From: Sesamum alatum
Taxonomy: Eukaryota > Streptophyta > Magnoliopsida > Lamiales > Pedaliaceae
DNA: 64,000 nucleotides
Direction of reading: 5' to 3'
NCBI GenBank assembly: GCA_034509735.1
Contig: JACGWO010000002.1
Coordinates: 46,331,702-46,395,701 of the forward strand
This document shows positions 9,401 to 20,532 of this stretch, piece after piece. How positions within the stretch are numbered: the stretch's first letter is position 1; each line of letters starts with the position of its first letter. The translations under genes were made by a program, and so were the position numbers. Under the pieces are notes generated by a model. It did no database searches and had not been told where the DNA came from. It saw only the letters and a list, made by a program, of their open reading frames with translations.

Positions 9401-12249
9401 TATGGTTTGAGAAGTTAAACCTAGTATCCTGGTGTTTGTTTTCGTCCAACAAATAGATCCAACCGTTAGTAAAACCCACAGAATTTGCTTACATCAATGA
9501 AAGTTGATTGAAAATCCGTATTTACACCAAATTGACTTATTAAAACTTATTACACGGCAAGTAAATATTTTCTGACCAAACAAGATTTGTTTGATTAGCA
9601 ATACATCTATAAGAAGTCAATTGAGGGTAAATAGGATTTACATTCAACTTTTTTGCTGATGCCAGCAAATTCTGTGAATTTTACTAAAGGATGGATCTAT
9701 TTGTTACACGGAAACAAATGTCATGGGTACTAGGTGTAATTTCCCAAAGCATAGGGGATTTACGTCTAATTACACCAACCTCAGAGGAGGGCAATGTAAT
9801 TATCCCTTTATTTAATGATTGAAATGATTTTGAGCAATGTGAAATCTGAAAAGAAATGAATGTTCTAGTTCTTCCTTAACTAGGTTAAAATATCTGCTAT
9901 ATTCGTTCGCATGTTGTAATATCATGATAACAAGTTCCTGAACAGCTGAAGTTGGAGAAGGGCGTGGAAGTAAATATGACAGAAGTTTGATAGGTTTTCT
10001 AGGTCTATTTCTTTGATCTGATTAAACTTTGACTTTATGGAAAGAGGGCATTTGGGGGAATATTTGTCATTGGGGTGTTTACAATATCCCTTCATGATTT
10101 GATATAAATGATTTTGTGGAATTGCAGGCATTGTTCTATTCCGCATTGCTCTGTGCTCGGGAAATGCTTGCTCCAGAGGATGGATCAGCTGACCTTAGCC
10201 GAGCATTAAACAATCGTCTTGTTGCATTGTCATTTCATATTAGGGAATACTACTGGATTGATATGAGAAAGCTTAATGAGATTTACCGTTACAAGACTGA
10301 AGAATACTCATTTGATGCTGTTAACAAATTCAATATCTACCCAGATCAAATTTCTCCTTGGCTGGCAGAATGGATGCCTAATAAAGGAGGCTATCTAATT
10401 GGAAATTTGCAGCCTGCTCACATGGACTTCCGCTTCTTCTCTCTGGGAAATTTATGGTCTGTTGTGAGTAGTCTTGCAACAGTGGATCAATCACACGCCA
10501 TATTGGATCTTATTGAAGCCAAATGGTCAGACTTGGTTGCAGATATGCCATTTAAAATATGTTATCCTGCTCTTGAAGGCAAGGAATGGCAGATCATAAC
10601 TGGCTGTGATCCCAAGAACACGTAATATATTTGACCCTTGTTTGACATTATCTAGAGAACCCCTCCTTTCAGTCTTTGAACCTATTTATTCTAACTTTGG
10701 CTTTTTTGTTTCCAAGTCATGACATTTTCGGTGACTCTTCTGCAGGCCTTGGTCTTATCACAATGGTGGTGCCTGGCCAACTCTTCTCTGGCAGGTAAAT
10801 AGCATTCTTAATCTTAACTGACGTACCACACTATTTTAAATGACTGCCGTGTTCAGCTAGTTAAGTTTGCTGCATCTTCTCATTCTGCATTTTCCAAAAG
10901 TAGATCTTCCAATTTCAGATTGATTCAAACTTGATTCAAGGTCCGATATGCTTTTCACTAGTTGATTCTACACTATAAACAGCTGTTAATCATCATCGAA
11001 GCTTAATTATTTATCAATTGGCTATAATTAATATATGCTGCATGGATTCCAAAATCATTGCATTGGATAATTTTGACTGCATTGCATTTCTGTACATCCT
11101 AAGAGGAGGGGCCTAATGTCTGACCTTCTAATAGAATCTCTCCATTCGAAACTTCTTTCGATCAAGTTATGGGGTCCGAGGGTTTTCTAGTACTAACTTA
11201 TTTCATTTACATGATTTGCAAGTTGGAAAACATTTTTGTGCAATTATATCGTCAACTACTCAAGGAAGCCTTTAAATACTCTTTTTTAAGCCTTTAAATA
11301 TACTACTTGGATGCTTTTCCCGTGGAGTGGAGGGAATACCACCATATATTGATCAAACTTTGACGTAAGATGTCCCGGTAACTGCACCAATATCTGCACT
11401 TTATGTTTCCTCCATGACCTATGGCTGTACTATCTGCTTATATCTTCTTGCACACTCTCACAAAACACCTCCTCGATCTTATTCTTATAGCAGTAAGTTA
11501 TGATATTTCCTCTGATTCATATCCCAATTCACACTGAAACAGAAGCTACAAATTGTTATCAGTGTTCCCCGATTTTCCCTCCTGGAAAAATGTATATGTT
11601 ACTGATATGTTCTTTATTTCTTTCCCCTCTGTTCTTCCTACACACTTATATTACACGAGAGACGGCTGTTCCCCTTCCTGCCCTGCACCTGTTTTTCGGT
11701 TTCTCTCCTGCTCATGAATTTTGTCCATCGAAGTGGTATTGTGCAATTATGCATTCATGTTATTTACCTTCGTTTAGGACATCGTTTCATGTCTTTGATT
11801 TTCTTACTTTACCCTTGGACCTGACTATAAATTTGAACTCAAAGGGTATGCTCTCTTATTTTGAAGTCATCTGGAAGTATGATTGAAACTAAACATCTGA
11901 GAACTCACTTGATTCTTTGCAGCTGACTGTTGCTTGCATTAAAATGAATAGACCTGAAATTGCTGAAAGAGCTGTAAAGATTGCAGAAAAGCGCGTATCC
12001 AAAGACAAATGGCCCGAATACTACGACACTAAAAGAGCAAGGTTCATCGGGAAGCAGGCTCGACTGTACCAAACCTGGTCTATTGCTGGATACCTTGTCG
12101 CAAAACTTCTACTCAACAACCCCAGTGCAGCCAAGATCTTGATTAACGAAGAGGACTCTGAGCTCATTAACGCCTTCTCTTGTGCAATCAGCTCTAGTCC
12201 CAGGAGAAAACGTGGACCGAAGAGTTCCCCAAAGACTTATATTGTTTGA
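6479..12249 (+). CDS. INVE: Alkaline/neutral invertase, chloroplast type (GH100), six exons
   Basis: Exons: 6479-7177, 8130-8295, 8395-8606, 10128-10621, 10746-10794 and 11923-12249. All introns are GT-AG, and the joined frame gives 648 aa ending in YIV then TGA. The enzyme hydrolyses sucrose to glucose and fructose at near-neutral pH. The start ATG at 6479 gives [16 protein letters not shown], the typical beginning of plastid or mitochondrial members; an ATG six bases upstream is possible. Residues 1 to about 165 are basic, Ser/Cys-rich and poorly conserved, fitting a transit peptide. The catalytic domain follows with [82 protein letters not shown] and [17 protein letters not shown]. The acidic catalytic residues of GH100 are expected in the DRRMG and WPEYYD blocks. 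No frameshift is seen. The E subtype is my best match from memory; the family is certain. Confidence 0.93.
9346..9810. mobile_element. MITE inside invertase intron 3
   Basis: The left end AAAGGGATAATTTCAC and the right end GTAATTATCCCTTTA are inverted repeats. The similarity continues inwards for about 40 bases (TCCTCC...GGTTTGGTGTA against its complement). It is non-coding and lies between exons 3 and 4, which makes that intron the longest (1.5 kb). A clean target duplication was not found. Confidence 0.6.
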
Positions 12250-13684
12250 GGATTAATCACATTTGCATCATCTTTTTAGCTAGAAGCAGTTGATCTGAGA
12301 TTGATTGCTTTCGCGGGTCGTACATGAGGATGGTAAGTGTAATATATATCGGCTTGAACCTTTAATGTTCGATTCTTTAACCCTGTCGATATTTCCAACT
12401 TGTAGACAGGCACGACCGATGTAAATATCGAAGGTTCAGATTCCAGTACCAAGAGTTGATACACTCAGTCTGTAATGTGGACCGTTGATGCCTTAAAACA
12501 ATCGTCATGTTCTTGCAGTTATGTTACTCAGGTAACAAAACATCATATTGCTACGCTAATGAAACATACAGTGTGACCGCAGTACGGTGGTTCAACGGTT
12601 AAATCCTATTTCAGATTTGATGTCAGAATGTAGAGTTCGCCACTTTATACAGATGTACTATGGGCTGATATTGACCGGCCATAGTCATAGGAGATTAGAC
12701 TCAACGTTCCTAGTATGTTAGTGATAAAATTGAACAATGTCTCAACAAACTTTAGCAAAAAGAATATTTCAGCAAACCTCTTGTCCTAATTTCTCATCTT
12801 TTTAAAATGTCTAAAATTTAGCCCGTTTGAGGTTGTTTAGCCTAGATTATGACTCTTTCTTTTAAATATCTGCAAACTCGAAAAGTTTTTCAATCATTCT
12901 CTCTAGCCCACGACGGCTTTGCATTTGGGCTGCTATCCTTTTCTTCTACCCTTTCTGTAGTTATATCAGATGGGGAAGGTTTTTGGCCGACTGGATGTCC
13001 TAATATTTCTCTCCTATTTTTTTATTTTTTTTTCTCCTCTTGTCTTTGCTTTAATTACTCTCTTCAAGTCGGAAATAATAAGATGTTGCTGTTTCTATTT
13101 TCATTATCTCAAACAGTTTTTTCTCTTCTTCTTTTTGTCTCTTTCGAAAATCAATTATGATTATATTATGAATTACAATCATCAGAAATCAATATTTCTC
13201 GTAAAATGAGCCAATATGTTAGACGTGTTATATATGTAATCTTTTCTATTCTATCTATCTATGTATCATATAAGCACCAATATTTCTTTGAATTTTTCGT
13301 TGGATTAATTATCATGATATTACTATTTTACGGAAAAAGACGTAAATTGATAATATTATTAATTTAAATTTTGATAATAATAATAATAATAATAAATTAT
13401 CTTAATAAAATAAATTAATTTTTATACAATAAACTAAGGGTTCGTTTGATTCAAACAGGAGGACAGTGAAAGGGGAAGGGGAAGGGCAAGAAAAAAAAAT
13501 ATTTTTTCTTTAAATTGTTTGGTATGATGATATGTATTATGCTTGGTCCCCGTTGACAAGATCATCTGAAGAACATTTCCAACATGAACCAGTTGGGATA
13601 TCAGTCCACTCAAACTTGAGGCATCCCATCTCCGTGTGGATTCAAATCTTGATCTACAGATAGAAACAACTCAATCTTACCCGA
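12250..13684. other. Invertase 3' flank and intergenic
   Basis: The 3' UTR of the invertase probably covers the first few hundred bases; I saw no clear polyadenylation signal. From 12,897 onwards the sequence is the left end of a block duplicated at 30,360-35,236. An (ATA)n run lies at about 13,373-13,396. An open frame at 12,849-13,160 is low-complexity (Phe/Leu/Ser) and not convincing. The first part of the duplicated block might be a LINE remnant, because the copy is fused to LINE2 exactly there. Confidence 0.4.
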
Positions 13685-15631
13685 TCAAGTCCAGCTATAC
13701 CCCGTTTCCTTTCTCAGTGCCTTCCCTTCCATTAGCTTTCTGACTTGGGAAGCTTCACTCCACATATTTGAATCAGCATAGATATTAGACAGCATCACAT
13801 GAACAGACGCATCATTTGGATCAATACTCAAAATTTTTTCAGCAGCATATGCAGCCAACTCCAAGTCTTTGTTAGTCACACAGCCAGATAAAAGACACCG
13901 CCAAACTACTTTATTGGGCTCACCAGGAAAACGCCTTATGAAATCATAAGCTCCTTTTGTTTGACCTTTGCGGGCATATAGACTGACTATACAGGCCAAA
14001 TGATCTGTTCGTGGACTAACCCCAAAGTCTTTGGTCATTGAACCAAAATGATGCAATCCCTCCTCAAGAGCGCCTACATGCCCACAGGAAGATAATACTC
14101 CGATGAATGTGATGTCATTTGGTTTAACTCCATTCCTCAGCATAAGGTCATAAATCTCCAAGGCTTCCCTTCCAAAACCATGTTGGGCATAACCTGTAAT
14201 CATGGCATTCCATGAAACCAGATTCTTACCCGGAAGGATGTTGAAAACTTTTCGAGCATCATTTAGTCGTCCACACTTGGCATACATATCAATAAGAGCA
14301 CTTCCAACCACAACATTAGAATCTAACCCAGGTTTTACGATGCAGCAGTGAGTTTGCTTGCCCCACTCAATTGCTGGTAAATCACCACAAATGCTTAAAA
14401 GAATAGAGTACGTGTAAATATCAGGGTGGAACCCCTCCAACAACATGCTCCTTATAAATCCAGTTGCTACTTCATAATGGCCTGAGTTCAGGGATCCAGC
14501 TATTAAAGCATTCCAACTTACAATATCATTTACGTCCATTCCACGAAAAATTTTGTAGGACTCGTCAAGGCGTTCAATTTTTGCATAAAAATCCAACACC
14601 GCATTGGAAACAAAAGTAAATGATTCAAATCCCATTTTTATAATTGAACAATGGAGCTGAACCCCACCTTGCACTTCCTTTTCCATACCGAAGGCTCCAA
14701 GCACAGCTGCAAATGTCTGCTCACTCGGTTTCAAACCAGCAGACAGCATCCCTTGGAAAAGATCAATCGCTTCTCTGCATTTCCCTAGCTGCACAAAGCC
14801 TCCAATTAATGCAGTCACAGCTGCCACATTCGGGTTATCTGCCTCTCTCAGAGCCCTACTTGCCAACTCCAATTCGCCACATTTTGCATAAAAATTAACC
14901 AAGCTGGTCAAGACAAACTGATCCATCTTAATACCACACTTGAGAGCCAGGCATTGCACTTGTCTTCCGACTTCCAACATCTCCAGTGCAGCACAAGCAC
15001 CTAATACGCTCCCATAAGAAAACTCATTAACCTTGACTCCCATTCTCAACGACCTCAAGAAAATTCTCAACCCCTCCTCATTCTCCCCACACTGCATATA
15101 ACTAGTAATAACCGAAACACAACTAACAGCATTGATTTCGGGTATCTTATCAAACACCAACCTAGCCGACTTCAGTAACCCACATTTCCCATAAAAGTTA
15201 ACCAAAGAATTATTCACAAAGCTATTCACCGTTTCTTCCCGCCTATATATTCTTCCGTGTATCTCTTTTCCATTTCTCAAAGCTCCCACTTGAGCACAAG
15301 CTGAGATAGCAGAAACATAAGTATAATCATTCGGAGTGATCCCATCATCCAGAACCATCAATCTGAAGCAATTCAAGGCTTTCTCCGAGAGCCCCACTTG
15401 AGAATAAGCGGATATAAGTGTCGTCCAAGTGACGAGGTTCCTGACAAGCATTTTATCGAACAGCTTCTGAGCATAATCAATGCGTCCGAGTTTCGCGTAC
15501 ATCGTGAGCAAATGATTGTGAATCTGCACATCTGGGTCGGACCCAGATATGATAAGCCGAGCATGAATTGCTTTCCCATTGAAGATTGATTTTTTTTCGG
15601 CCGATGATCGGATGAGGCGAGACAAGGACAT
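13685..15631 (-). CDS. Pentatricopeptide repeat protein, PLS class, E subgroup
   Basis: Intronless 648-codon frame. The first ATG is at 15631 (MSLSRLIRSSAEKK); the frame is open upstream for 38 more codons but without an ATG and is closed by a TAG. I count 16 repeats in S-P-L order, starting at HNHLLTMYAKLG and running through typical units such as LVSWNAMITGYAQHG and VVVGSALIDMYAKCG. E1 (KVVWRCLLSGC) and E2 (VMLSNIYAD) motifs follow, and the protein ends at GYSWT. There is no E+ or DYW domain. Such proteins bind organelle RNA one base per repeat and act in C-to-U editing or other RNA processing, usually with a DYW partner in trans. The N-terminus could be a mitochondrial or plastid presequence. 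A broken duplicate lies at 31,164-32,962. The target RNA cannot be predicted reliably by eye. Confidence 0.9.
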   Translation of the reverse strand: MSLSRLIRSSAEKKSIFNGKAIHARLIISGSDPDVQIHNHLLTMYAKLGRIDYAQKLFDKMLVRNLVTWTTLISAYSQVGLSEKALNCFRLMVLDDGITPNDYTYVSAISACAQVGALRNGKEIHGRIYRREETVNSFVNNSLVNFYGKCGLLKSARLVFDKIPEINAVSCVSVITSYMQCGENEEGLRIFLRSLRMGVKVNEFSYGSVLGACAALEMLEVGRQVQCLALKCGIKMDQFVLTSLVNFYAKCGELELASRALREADNPNVAAVTALIGGFVQLGKCREAIDLFQGMLSAGLKPSEQTFAAVLGAFGMEKEVQGGVQLHCSIIKMGFESFTFVSNAVLDFYAKIERLDESYKIFRGMDVNDIVSWNALIAGSLNSGHYEVATGFIRSMLLEGFHPDIYTYSILLSICGDLPAIEWGKQTHCCIVKPGLDSNVVVGSALIDMYAKCGRLNDARKVFNILPGKNLVSWNAMITGYAQHGFGREALEIYDLMLRNGVKPNDITFIGVLSSCGHVGALEEGLHHFGSMTKDFGVSPRTDHLACIVSLYARKGQTKGAYDFIRRFPGEPNKVVWRCLLSGCVTNKDLELAAYAAEKILSIDPNDASVHVMLSNIYADSNMWSEASQVRKLMEGKALRKETGYSWT

Positions 15632-16589
15632 GCGGTAAAGTATTTTTTGTACATCAGTGCTTACTCCAACTAAGTACGAGATGGGAACTGACGAACTGTA
15701 ACTGCAATTTATAAGATTGATTTTGAAATTTAGGCGAAGTTTCAAAGTTTTCTATACCTAAACTAGAAGTAGTAACCTAAAATTTAGGGTACATTGCAAC
15801 TTTTTTTTTTTTTTTTTTTCAGTTTTATCATAAATACAAATATTTTATCGTAGTTTGAAAAATTACAAGTACCTCTAAAATTAATGATTGTTTAACAAAT
15901 ATCCTCGTGACAACAGATTGTAGGGGATAGACGAGTGTTAGGAATAATTGTAAGTTTTCAAACAACAAGGAAAGATTTGTAATTATGACAAAGCTCGATA
16001 CAACATATTCACAATGTTTGTTTTTATTTATATGGGCTGAAACATACACAATGTTTGAACTTCTGTTGAGACACCTTAGTCGGTTGTTTTTCATGTTTTA
16101 GCCCGTTCCCAAGCCAATATTAATTCACCTACAAACAAATTAATATTAATATGTATATATGTACATATATAAATACATATAAAAAGACATGATTTGATAA
16201 TGAACAGTAAATTTTGTTTTTCAAAATACAAAATCAAAGACACAACAACTTTTTTACACTAATTATCTTCAAAAATAAATCCAAACATATACATTGTTTC
16301 CAACATAGACTTATTTATCTTTATTTTTCTCTCTCTATTTACACAAATCAAAATAAATCACTCCAAAAAAAAATGATTGTATTTACTCTTAAAACTTATA
16401 AAGTGTGATAGATTTAAAAAAAATACTATGCATTAAATAAATGTACAAAAATATCAATAGTCTTTTTTACTCAAATATATGTCGTAAACCTGTGTATTTG
16501 TTAATTATTTTTCAATGAAATAGATTAATATAAAATATATATATATATGTGCGTGTTAAAATACTAATTATTATTTTTAAAATGTTTTA

Positions 16590-16635
16590 GATAATTGAGC
16601 ACATACAAATTAATTGAGTGTGACACACATACTAA
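16590..16635 (+). mobile_element. Possible diverged Helitron 3' end
   Basis: The segment contains GAGCACATACAAATTAATTG, then a short fold-back GTGT/ACAC around 16,618-16,628, then ATACTAA before T. The order and spacing match the 3' ends of the Helitrons at 3,977-4,566. It is present in the other copies of this block. The 5' end was not found. Confidence 0.3.
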
Positions 16636-17099
16636 TTTATACTATTTATTAAGATTCAACTCCCTGAAGTAATTATTTTTGGTTTGCATAATATTAATTG
16701 ACTAAACTACCCTTCAATATGTTTATTCTTTTAACAAGATAATTATCTCTTTAATCAATTTGTTCCATCAATTATAATTTTATACTCATGCATATTTAAA
16801 ATTATTATATTTTATCAATATAGATTAATTAATTATTTATTTTTTTAAATTTTATTTAATTAAATTGATTTAATCTTTATTATACTTACGTGCGAAATGT
16901 GCTTTGTTTGCTAGTGTTGTATATAAGAAATACGAGTAACTGTCTCAAGGTATTTAGTGAAGCTTTAAGGTATTCTGCCTACACCCAATGCTTCTGTAAA
17001 TCCAATTTCACCTGTGTAATGCGTGCAAACCAAGACCACGTTAGGGCCAAGTCGGACAGGGCTCCGGCATAAGCATTCTGACGCTATGTCAGTTTGTAT

Positions 17100-17420
17100 G
17101 CAAGGTCTTTGCATTAGAAAGAACAATAGTTGGGGTGACAAAAGGTATCTCTGATGGTGGAGTGCCTATATTTATAAATGGTGGTGAATTATACGATTTC
17201 ATGTGCACTATAGATCAATTAATGCATGATCAGCGGTATGCAATGGGCCGCCAATATTGCAGTAACAGTGACAAGTGTGGTCTTGGCGCACAAAAGCTAC
17301 CGCTATGGCCAACAGTTGTTGGTCAGCGATAGTGAAGGACGGTTATCCTTCTTGCAAACTGTGAAAGTCTTTGAGATACCTCATAACTTAGGTAATTCAA
17401 TCACAATGTTCTTGTTGTGA
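17100..17420 (+). pseudogene. Unidentified coding-like block, conserved in five copies
   Basis: Frame 1 from about 17,103 reads VFALERTIVGVTKGISDGG and continues to DQLMHDQRYAMG. From about 17,226 a second frame reads AANIAVTVTSVVLAHKSYRY and continues to VFEIPHNLG before a stop at about 17,420. The composition looks like protein rather than random AT-rich DNA, and the join between frames at QRYAMG/MQWAAN suggests an old frameshift or exon boundary. There is no ATG at a sensible start and I do not recognise the family. Copies lie at about 34,450-34,745 (plus) and, on the minus strand, 44,474-44,760, 52,963-53,250 and 59,944-60,230. It may be part of a decayed gene or transposable element. Confidence 0.35.
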
Positions 17421-17549
17421 CCAGACGTTGAGACGCTCTCATTGGAGGTCTATCTGGAGTCCTTTCCAAAGAGGTCTCCTAGCCGAGAGCTTCTGATGTG
17501 CTTGAAGGTCTCTAATGTGTGTCGTAAGTATCCCTGGGTCAAAACTCCA

Positions 17550-17588
17550 CCACTTATCAAGGTTTAGAGGTCAAGGCTTGATAAGTGG
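17550..17588. repeat. Perfect 12-bp inverted repeat (hairpin)
   Basis: CCACTTATCAAG at 17,550-17,561 pairs with CTTGATAAGTGG at 17,577-17,588 across a 15-base loop. The arms are kept in most copies of the block, for example near 34,880-34,920, 44,305-44,345 and 52,795-52,835; the copy near 59,780-59,818 has one arm changed. Function unknown. Confidence 0.6.
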
Positions 17589-17699
17589 AGTCAATCTGAC
17601 CTTCAAGCTCTTCAATTCATAATTGTTTCTGGATGTCTCCTCGACCTTGTTACATAGCCGAATTTCGACCTTCGGGTTAATCTGATGTCATCAGAGTTT

Positions 17700-18050
17700 T
17701 ATAGTATTAATTCGAGTACTCGTGCCTGTAATCCCAAATTAAATGTTATAATGTTGACTCTGACTTTGAGGATTTCGAGGTGGATTTGCTACTTGAATCT
17801 CATTGAAAATTTAACTTAAAAATTTATAACGTTGATTCAAGGGCTCGCGCCTAGAATTCGAAATCAAACGTTATAATTTGTAGCGCATCTTTAGTGAACG
17901 ACTCTATCTCCATCTTGAATGCTTTGAATAGTTTTGAACTCGAGGACTTTATGGAGAGATTTCTCAAAACCTTCTTCTCTGGCTTTATTCTTCAATCTCT
18001 GTCATATCTGTTCAAATGAGCTCCATGAACCCCATTTATATATGTATTTA
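17700..18050 (-). repeat. LTR-like stretch with TATA box, AATAAA and an internal diverged direct repeat
   Basis: On the minus strand an AT-rich TATA-like motif (about 18,030-18,045; TATATAAAAGG in the right-hand copies) is followed about 40-50 bases later by GAATAAAGCC. This arrangement is typical of the U3/R part of an LTR. Downstream, two related segments with TTCGAGTACTCGTGCC and TTCAAGGGCTCGCGCC lie about 125 bases apart. No TG...CA boundaries, primer-binding site or paired LTR were found, so a solo LTR is only a suggestion. Confidence 0.25.
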
Positions 18051-18883
18051 AAGAGAAAGAGTTATGATTTACTTGCACATCTTTGGTATTATCTTTGGTA
18101 TAATTTGATATGGCATGATTCGTTAATTTGACATTATCTCTTTTATATTTATATTTTTAAAATAGATAAATATCAGATTATTTAGTTTAATTTGATCCAC
18201 TAGAAGAAATGTGGATTTAAGTATAGTTAATTATCATTGTAAGTAAAAAATCATGGGGGATACTAATTAACCACGACCAAACAACAGCTATTAGCAGTTG
18301 ATTCTGCAAGCGATACAGCTAAAAACTGTGACAAATATTTTTTCCATGGTAAAACTGTGAATATATGTGTATTATATATATTGCGTGTGTATATATATAT
18401 ATATTAAAAGATTTTATTTTTCTCGCACTCATCTTTACTAATTTTTATTTTAACACCACAAATTCTGTTGCCACTATTCAAGTACCTGCAAGAACTTATC
18501 TTGTCTAGTTCACTTCCACTTAAATAATAAAATCCAGACATAAATCATCACACAATATATCCCATGTGTTTATGGTAAAAAACTATAATTTATGTATAAA
18601 AATTTGTGGACGTCATACTAATTGCTAAATAGTAATTTATAGGACCAAAATGTAGAAAATTATAATTACGGGACCAAAAATATAATTAAACCGATAAAAG
18701 ATACAATTTTAATTATCACACAAAACAAAAGGAAATTTTAATTGCTTGGTATATATATATATATGGTGAAATAAAGTAAATAACAATAAAGTAATCTGGA
18801 TTAATTTCATCATTTGACAATATTAAATATGATTAATTAAATATGGGAATTAACCTTGTTCCAGCTTGGGGACTGTTGTATTT

Positions 18884-20438
18884 TCATATAAGTAGAACCT
18901 GCAACATGAGAACAAGATAAGCTTAGGAAGTAATAATTTGTGAAGGAATTATAACTCATAGTTTATCTTTGGTCGATAAATTAACTTATATAGACAAATC
19001 AATTAAACCAATCGAGAATATTAAATTTAGGTGAAGCAAATAGACGACCTTCAATATATAATATAATATAATATATATATAATATAATATAATATAATAT
19101 ACATGCATGCATGAGATTAATTAATTAATTAATAGAATTCGATCAATATCGAGAAACTACAAAATTAATTAATATTAATTAATCACTCATTATAAATCCT
19201 GATTTAATATATATACATGCATGCATACATGATGAATTATCATTAATTTTTATAGGTAGGTAGGTAGGTACCTGATTTAAACTAACACAACTCTCCCTGA
19301 AAATTACAGCTTGGAACGATGTGGCATGCCCATGAAATTGGAATGTCTTGATTTGATTTGCATGGATTGCATAAGCTACTAACTGGCCGTCAGATTCGAA
19401 TAGAATCCATTGATCTTGCCAAGAACATCTGGCAAGTATATCATGACCTGTGGGGTACGGACCAATTACAAATTGTTTGGTCCATGATTCACTAACACCA
19501 TATTCCTTCAACAACCAAATGTCAATACAATCTTCTGAATCTGATTCATAAGAATATCGAAGTATGGCAAGGGACTGTTTTAAGCTGACAAGAGCCATTC
19601 CCAGCTTGCCATCATGACGATAATCGCACAGCGACGGGGGATGCAAAATCCATTTGAGAACCTCTCTGCCCACATCAAAACAAAGGATCTTATCAACATG
19701 ATGGTCACTTACCATCCAATGCTGAGCACCATTGAAGAAGAGATTGCACTCAGGCATGCATCCAAAATCTGGCAATTCAGTATCAATTATCCTCCAAGAA
19801 TTGGTGCTTGAATCGTAGAGATCAGTCCTAACGTAGCTGTCCTCCTCCCAAGAGAATGTGTGGTAGTGAGTCGGCTGTTCCATCACCTTAACTATGGACA
19901 CAAATTTATAGGAATTAGTATCAGCATCGAAACCAAATCCAAATTCTTCGAGCCTACAAACATAACCCTTTGGAACGGGGATGGTGTTGCGAGGAAGCAC
20001 TTTGAATTCTCGCAATGTGGGGTTGCACCAAATAAAGCTGTCAGCTCGCACTAGGACAACAAGCCCGTTGCAGGGACCGTAAATTTCTAGAAATTCAGGG
20101 CTGTATACGTCACCTAAAGGGACGAAAACATGATCATCATCTGATGATAATTCTGGAGAATACGGATCATGGAACGACAAGGCATGAGTGCCTAGGTATA
20201 ATTCATCATCCCCTGTCTTGCCGGAAACAAGGAACCGCTTTAGCATTAGGCTGCAAGTTTCAGACATGATTTCCTTACTACCACGCCTATGATGATGCAT
20301 TGTGGCAAAATCAGGGCTTCTGATTAGAGCCCACCAAGATTTCGAAACACATCTGAATCGCATCAGTGACTTAACTGGAAGATGGACCAAAACTTCTATT
20401 ACCACATCCTCTACTGATCTATTCAGCTCATCATCCAT
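18884..20438 (-). CDS. F-box protein, FBA-type, probably two exons
   Basis: Exon 1 is 20438-19272 (389 codons). A GT-AG intron with donor GTACCT and acceptor TTGCAG leads to a tiny exon 2, 18898-18884, coding VLLI and TGA, giving 393 aa. If the intron is retained the frame runs to 19179 (419 aa). The F-box lies at about residues 8-45: VEDVVIEVLVHLPVKSLMRF then RCVSKSWWALIRSPDF. The FBA-type associated region follows, with YGPCNGLVVL, FIWCNPTLREFKVLP, FGFGFDADTNSYKFVSI, NSWRIID, FFNGAQHWM and HATSFQAVIFRESCVSL. F-box proteins of this kind bind SKP1 and present substrates to SCF ubiquitin ligases; the substrate is unknown. This is the only one of four copies in the window that keeps the F-box domain and ATG. 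The second exon is conserved in all copies, but splicing is inferred, not shown. Confidence 0.88.
19053..19101. repeat. (ATAAT)n-type microsatellite in the F-box intron
   Basis: AT-rich tandem run inside the proposed F-box intron. The copies differ in length at 42,788-42,814, 51,252-51,300 and 58,216-58,267, so it is a fast-changing marker between duplicates. Confidence 0.85.
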
Positions 20439-20495
20439 TTAATTATAAATATTCTTGCTAGCTACCCAATTGTATTTCTTAATTATCAACTACGT

Positions 20496-20532
<37 letters not shown>

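Larger units (their letters stand above)
15746..18883. other. Intergenic block between PPR and F-box, parent of several copies
   Basis: AT-rich region that recurs, in whole or part, at 33,077-35,236 (same orientation) and, inverted, at 42,711-45,980, 51,171-54,048 and 58,139-61,447. It contains a poly-T tract (about 15,801-15,819), a possible diverged Helitron end (about 16,590-16,635), an unidentified coding-like block (17,100-17,420), a 12-bp hairpin (17,550-17,588) and an LTR-like stretch (17,700-18,050). Confidence 0.6.

Noticed and set aside
11500..11886. 128-codon open frame in invertase intron 5
   Set aside because: Lies between well-supported splice sites and has no recognisable domain.
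12580..12660. tRNA- or SINE-like sequence (GGTGGTTCAACGGTTAAATC)
   Set aside because: Resembles a tRNA B-box only loosely; no matching A-box, acceptor stem or poly-A/T tail was found.
12849..13209. Two overlapping frames left of the PPR gene
   Set aside because: Phe/Leu/Ser low complexity; the part from 12,897 is non-coding flank also present after LINE2.
15373..15654. Overlapping frames inside the PPR gene, on both strands
   Set aside because: Shadows of the real PPR frame; PPR repeats are seen only in the 13,685-15,631 frame.
15632..15745. N-terminal extension of the PPR protein from a TTG
   Set aside because: The frame is open but lacks an ATG; kept only as a possible unannotated upstream exon.
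16590..16635. Second well-defined Helitron
   Set aside because: Only the 3'-end resemblance is visible, ending CTAA; no TC 5' end was found, so it is listed with low confidence only.
19614..20054. Plus-strand frames within the F-box gene
   Set aside because: Antisense shadows; the F-box and FBA-type motifs are only on the minus strand.
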